Source of the DNA: Pseudomonas benzenivorans
GTDB taxonomy: Bacteria; Pseudomonadota; Gammaproteobacteria; Pseudomonadales; Pseudomonadaceae
Assembly (NCBI RefSeq): GCF_033547155.1
Contig: NZ_CP137892.1
Location: forward strand, 2,790,001-2,854,000
Direction of reading: 5' to 3'
DNA: 64,000 nucleotides
In this document: positions 62,533 to 64,000 of the stretch, one piece after another
Numbering within the stretch: position 1 is the first letter of the stretch
Layout of the letters: the number at the start of each line of letters is the position of its first letter
The notes under the pieces: model-generated
Told to the model about the DNA's origin: nothing
The model's database searches: none
The model's input: the letters and a program-made list of their open reading frames with translations, nothing else
Program-made: the position numbers and the translations under genes

Positions 62533-63258
62533 ATGCAGATCGTCAGCCGCGACCGCTGGTTCGAGGTAGCCCAGCGCCAGGACGGCATCAGCCTCATCCA
62601 CGAGCCCTATATCCGCCCCTTCTATCGCTGCAACATGTGGCATGTACAGGGCCGCACCCGCGATGCCCTGATCGATTCCGGCTCCGGCCTGATCAGCCTG
62701 CGCGCGCAGCTGCCCTGGCTGACCGACAAACCGCTGCTGGCGGTGGCGAGCCATACCCACTTCGACCATATCGCCGGCCATCATGAATTCGCCGAGCGCC
62801 TGTGCCACCCGGCCGAGGCGGCCATCCTCGCCTCGCCGACCCGGGAGAGCACCCTGGCGGCGGACTGCATCGGCGACGCCATGTTCGAGGCCCATCCGGA
62901 TTGCCCGCTGTGCTACGCCGAGTACCGCGTGCGCGCCGCCCCGGCCACGCGGCTGATCGAGGAAGGCGATGTGCTGGACCTGGGGGACCGGGTGCTGGAA
63001 GTACTGCACACCCCGGGCCACTCGCCCGGGGGTATCAGTCTATGGGAAGCGGCGACCCAGACGCTGTTCTCCGGCGACATCCTCTACGACGGGCCGCTGG
63101 TCGAGGATGCCTATCACGCCAACCTGGACGATTACGCCCGCAGCCTGGCCCGCCTGCGCCGCCTACCGGTGCGCTGCGTGCATGGCGGACACTTCCCGAG
63201 CTTTTCCGGAGAACGCATGCGCGAGCTGATCGACAGCTGGTTTGCCAGGCACCCCTAG
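62533..63258 (+). CDS. MBL-fold metallo-hydrolase
   Basis: A 241-residue metallo-beta-lactamase-fold protein. The metal motif is S-HTHFDHIAGHHEF (HxHxDH), with the later metal ligands in LHTPGHSPGGISLWEAATQTLFSGDILYDGP and CVHGGHFPSF. No signal peptide. Substrate cannot be predicted; relatives include glyoxalase II and lactonases. It follows the decarboxylase by 108 bases, after the hairpin, and may or may not belong to that operon. Confidence 0.88.
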   Translation: MQIVSRDRWFEVAQRQDGISLIHEPYIRPFYRCNMWHVQGRTRDALIDSGSGLISLRAQLPWLTDKPLLAVASHTHFDHIAGHHEFAERLCHPAEAAILASPTRESTLAADCIGDAMFEAHPDCPLCYAEYRVRAAPATRLIEEGDVLDLGDRVLEVLHTPGHSPGGISLWEAATQTLFSGDILYDGPLVEDAYHANLDDYARSLARLRRLPVRCVHGGHFPSFSGERMRELIDSWFARHP

Positions 63259-63268
63259 CGCTCCGTGC

Positions 63269-63400
63269 TCAGCGGCGACCTGGTCCCGTGAGCCGGGCCC
63301 TATCTTCATGGCGAATCGCCACAGGTTGCAGATGCGCGGGCTTCACCAGCCCCAGCGCGACAAGCAGTTTCCACACCCTCAGGTTGAGCCAAGCGTTCAT
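63269..63400 (-). CDS. 43-residue protein, PA1414-like (SicX locus)
   Basis: A short frame with a strong GGAGGGG ribosome site about 8 bases before the ATG. The product starts MNAWLNLRVWKLLVALGLVK, an amphipathic or membrane-touching helix, followed by a basic tail (HEDRARL...GRR). In P. aeruginosa the gene at this position in the guanidinobutyrase/decarboxylase neighbourhood is PA1414, a tiny ORF whose transcript is the oxygen-regulated sRNA SicX. I believe the N-terminal pattern fits a PA1414 family but cannot run a comparison. An FNR/Anr-like box lies upstream. The transcript may act as RNA, protein or both. Confidence 0.65.
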   Translation of the reverse strand: MNAWLNLRVWKLLVALGLVKPAHLQPVAIRHEDRARLTGPGRR

Positions 63401-63532
63401 GGACCAGCCCCTCCATCCGTCTACCCAGAGCGGATGGCCACAGCACGCGGCCACCCTCGGCGGGCAATGGGCAACGCTGCCTGCGTGCCACTGCCCTTAT
63501 CTACAGACTAGACCCGGCTGCGACCTTGCGGA

Positions 63533-63546
63533 TGGATTCTGATCGA
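63533..63546. promoter_or_regulatory. FNR/Anr-like box upstream of the 43-residue ORF
   Basis: TGGAT-TCTG-ATCGA matches TTGAT-N4-ATCAA in 8 of 10 fixed bases. Its centre (63539.5) is 32 bases from the centre of a -10-like TAGTCT on the minus strand (63510-63505). This is the class II arrangement (site at -41.5), predicting a start near 63498 and a leader of about 98 bases. Confidence 0.6.
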
Positions 63547-63578
63547 CTGCAGGCCGCCACGGCATCGCCGCTGCGGAC

Positions 63579-64000
63579 TCAGGCGGCGGGATCGCCCCTG
63601 CGCCGGTAGGGGAACACGTCGATCACCTTGCCGTCGCGGATCGCCTGCTGCAGGCCCTTCCAGTAGTCGGCGTCGTACAATTCGCCATGCAACTGGCTGA
63701 ACAGCCGGCGCTGCCTGATGTCGGCGAACAGGAAGGGCGGAAACTCCTCGGGGAACACATCCATGGGTGACACCGAATACCAGGGCTCGGAGGCCAGCTC
63801 GTCCTCCGGGTAGCGCGGCGGCGGGATGTGGCGGAAATTCACCTCGGTGAGGAAACAGATCTCGTCGTAGTCGTAGAACACCACGCGGCCATGGCGGGTG
63901 ACGCCGAAGTTCTTCAGCAGCATGTCGCCGGGAAAGATGTTCGCCGCCGCCAGCTGCTTGATCGCCAGACCGTAGTCGTCCAGGGCCTCGCGCACCTGGG
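63579..64000 (-). CDS. aceK: AceK, isocitrate dehydrogenase kinase/phosphatase, C-terminal part
   Basis: Only the last 140 codons are in the window; the gene continues past the right edge. The visible part contains the AceK-specific [39 protein letters not shown], with the catalytic-loop asparagine and the DYDE metal motif. [34 protein letters not shown] is the family C-terminus. AceK phosphorylates and dephosphorylates isocitrate dehydrogenase, steering carbon into the glyoxylate shunt during growth on acetate or fatty acids. Confidence 0.96.
   Translation of the reverse strand, partial: QVREALDDYGLAIKQLAAANIFPGDMLLKNFGVTRHGRVVFYDYDEICFLTEVNFRHIPPPRYPEDELASEPWYSVSPMDVFPEEFPPFLFADIRQRRLFSQLHGELYDADYWKGLQQAIRDGKVIDVFPYRRRGDPAA

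Overview
The window is a high-GC chromosomal segment (roughly 65% GC by eye) from a gamma-proteobacterium of the genus Pseudomonas. The evidence is the protein content and gene order: LolCDE, PilZ/GlpQ/SthA, Nqr, Mfd/CsiV, NagZ/PsrA/LexA/SulA, TopA/FadBA, Uup/Slt, MoeA/MoaB/MobA. This order closely follows the lolD-to-mobA stretch I know from P. aeruginosa. I see no insertion sequence, prophage, integron or CRISPR array, and base composition looks even, so this reads as core genome.

Layout. 0-5.3 kb: lipoprotein export (lolE start, lolD, lolC), a PilZ protein, GlpQ phosphodiesterase and soluble transhydrogenase SthA. 5.3-12.5 kb: one minus-strand operon nqrABCDEF-apbE-nqrM, that is, the sodium-pumping NADH:quinone oxidoreductase with its flavin transferase and its iron-delivery factor. 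12.7-19 kb: a chalcone-isomerase-like protein, a long-form GAPDH, Mfd and CsiV. 19-23.4 kb: MTA/MTI phosphorylase, NagZ, an L,D-transpeptidase, the fatty-acid regulator PsrA, and divergently lexA-sulA with two LexA boxes. 23.5-30.8 kb: small proteins, TopA and the fadBA beta-oxidation operon, whose promoter carries a PsrA-like site. 31-40.4 kb: a PilJ-N-like exported protein, universal stress protein, Uup, Slt, MOSC, a DUF1499 lipoprotein and CheV. 40.6-46.5 kb: an uncharacterised three-gene operon (AGPS-like FAD oxidase, GlpD-like oxidase, FGGY kinase) divergent from an AraC regulator. 46.5-49.5 kb: molybdenum-cofactor genes, a small lipoprotein and tRNA-Pro(CGG). 49.5-57.1 kb: glutaredoxin-like protein, OprD-family porin, ammonium transporter, a YqjD/YqjE/YqjK-type trio, cytochrome c protein, TapT-type tRNA modifier and an Aer-like receptor. 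57.2-63.3 kb: a LysR regulator divergent from guanidinobutyrase, a YjiH-type transporter, a ketoarginine decarboxylase and an MBL-fold protein. 63.3-64 kb: a 43-residue ORF behind an FNR/Anr-like box (the PA1414/SicX position by gene order), then the 3' end of aceK.

The genes connect as follows. PsrA probably controls itself and fadBA. LexA controls itself and sulA. The last cluster fits the arginine transaminase branch (2-ketoarginine to 4-guanidinobutyrate to GABA plus urea), with a dehydrogenase supplied from elsewhere. The least understood unit is the AGPS/GlpD/FGGY operon. The most easily missed gene is the 43-codon ORF near the right end.
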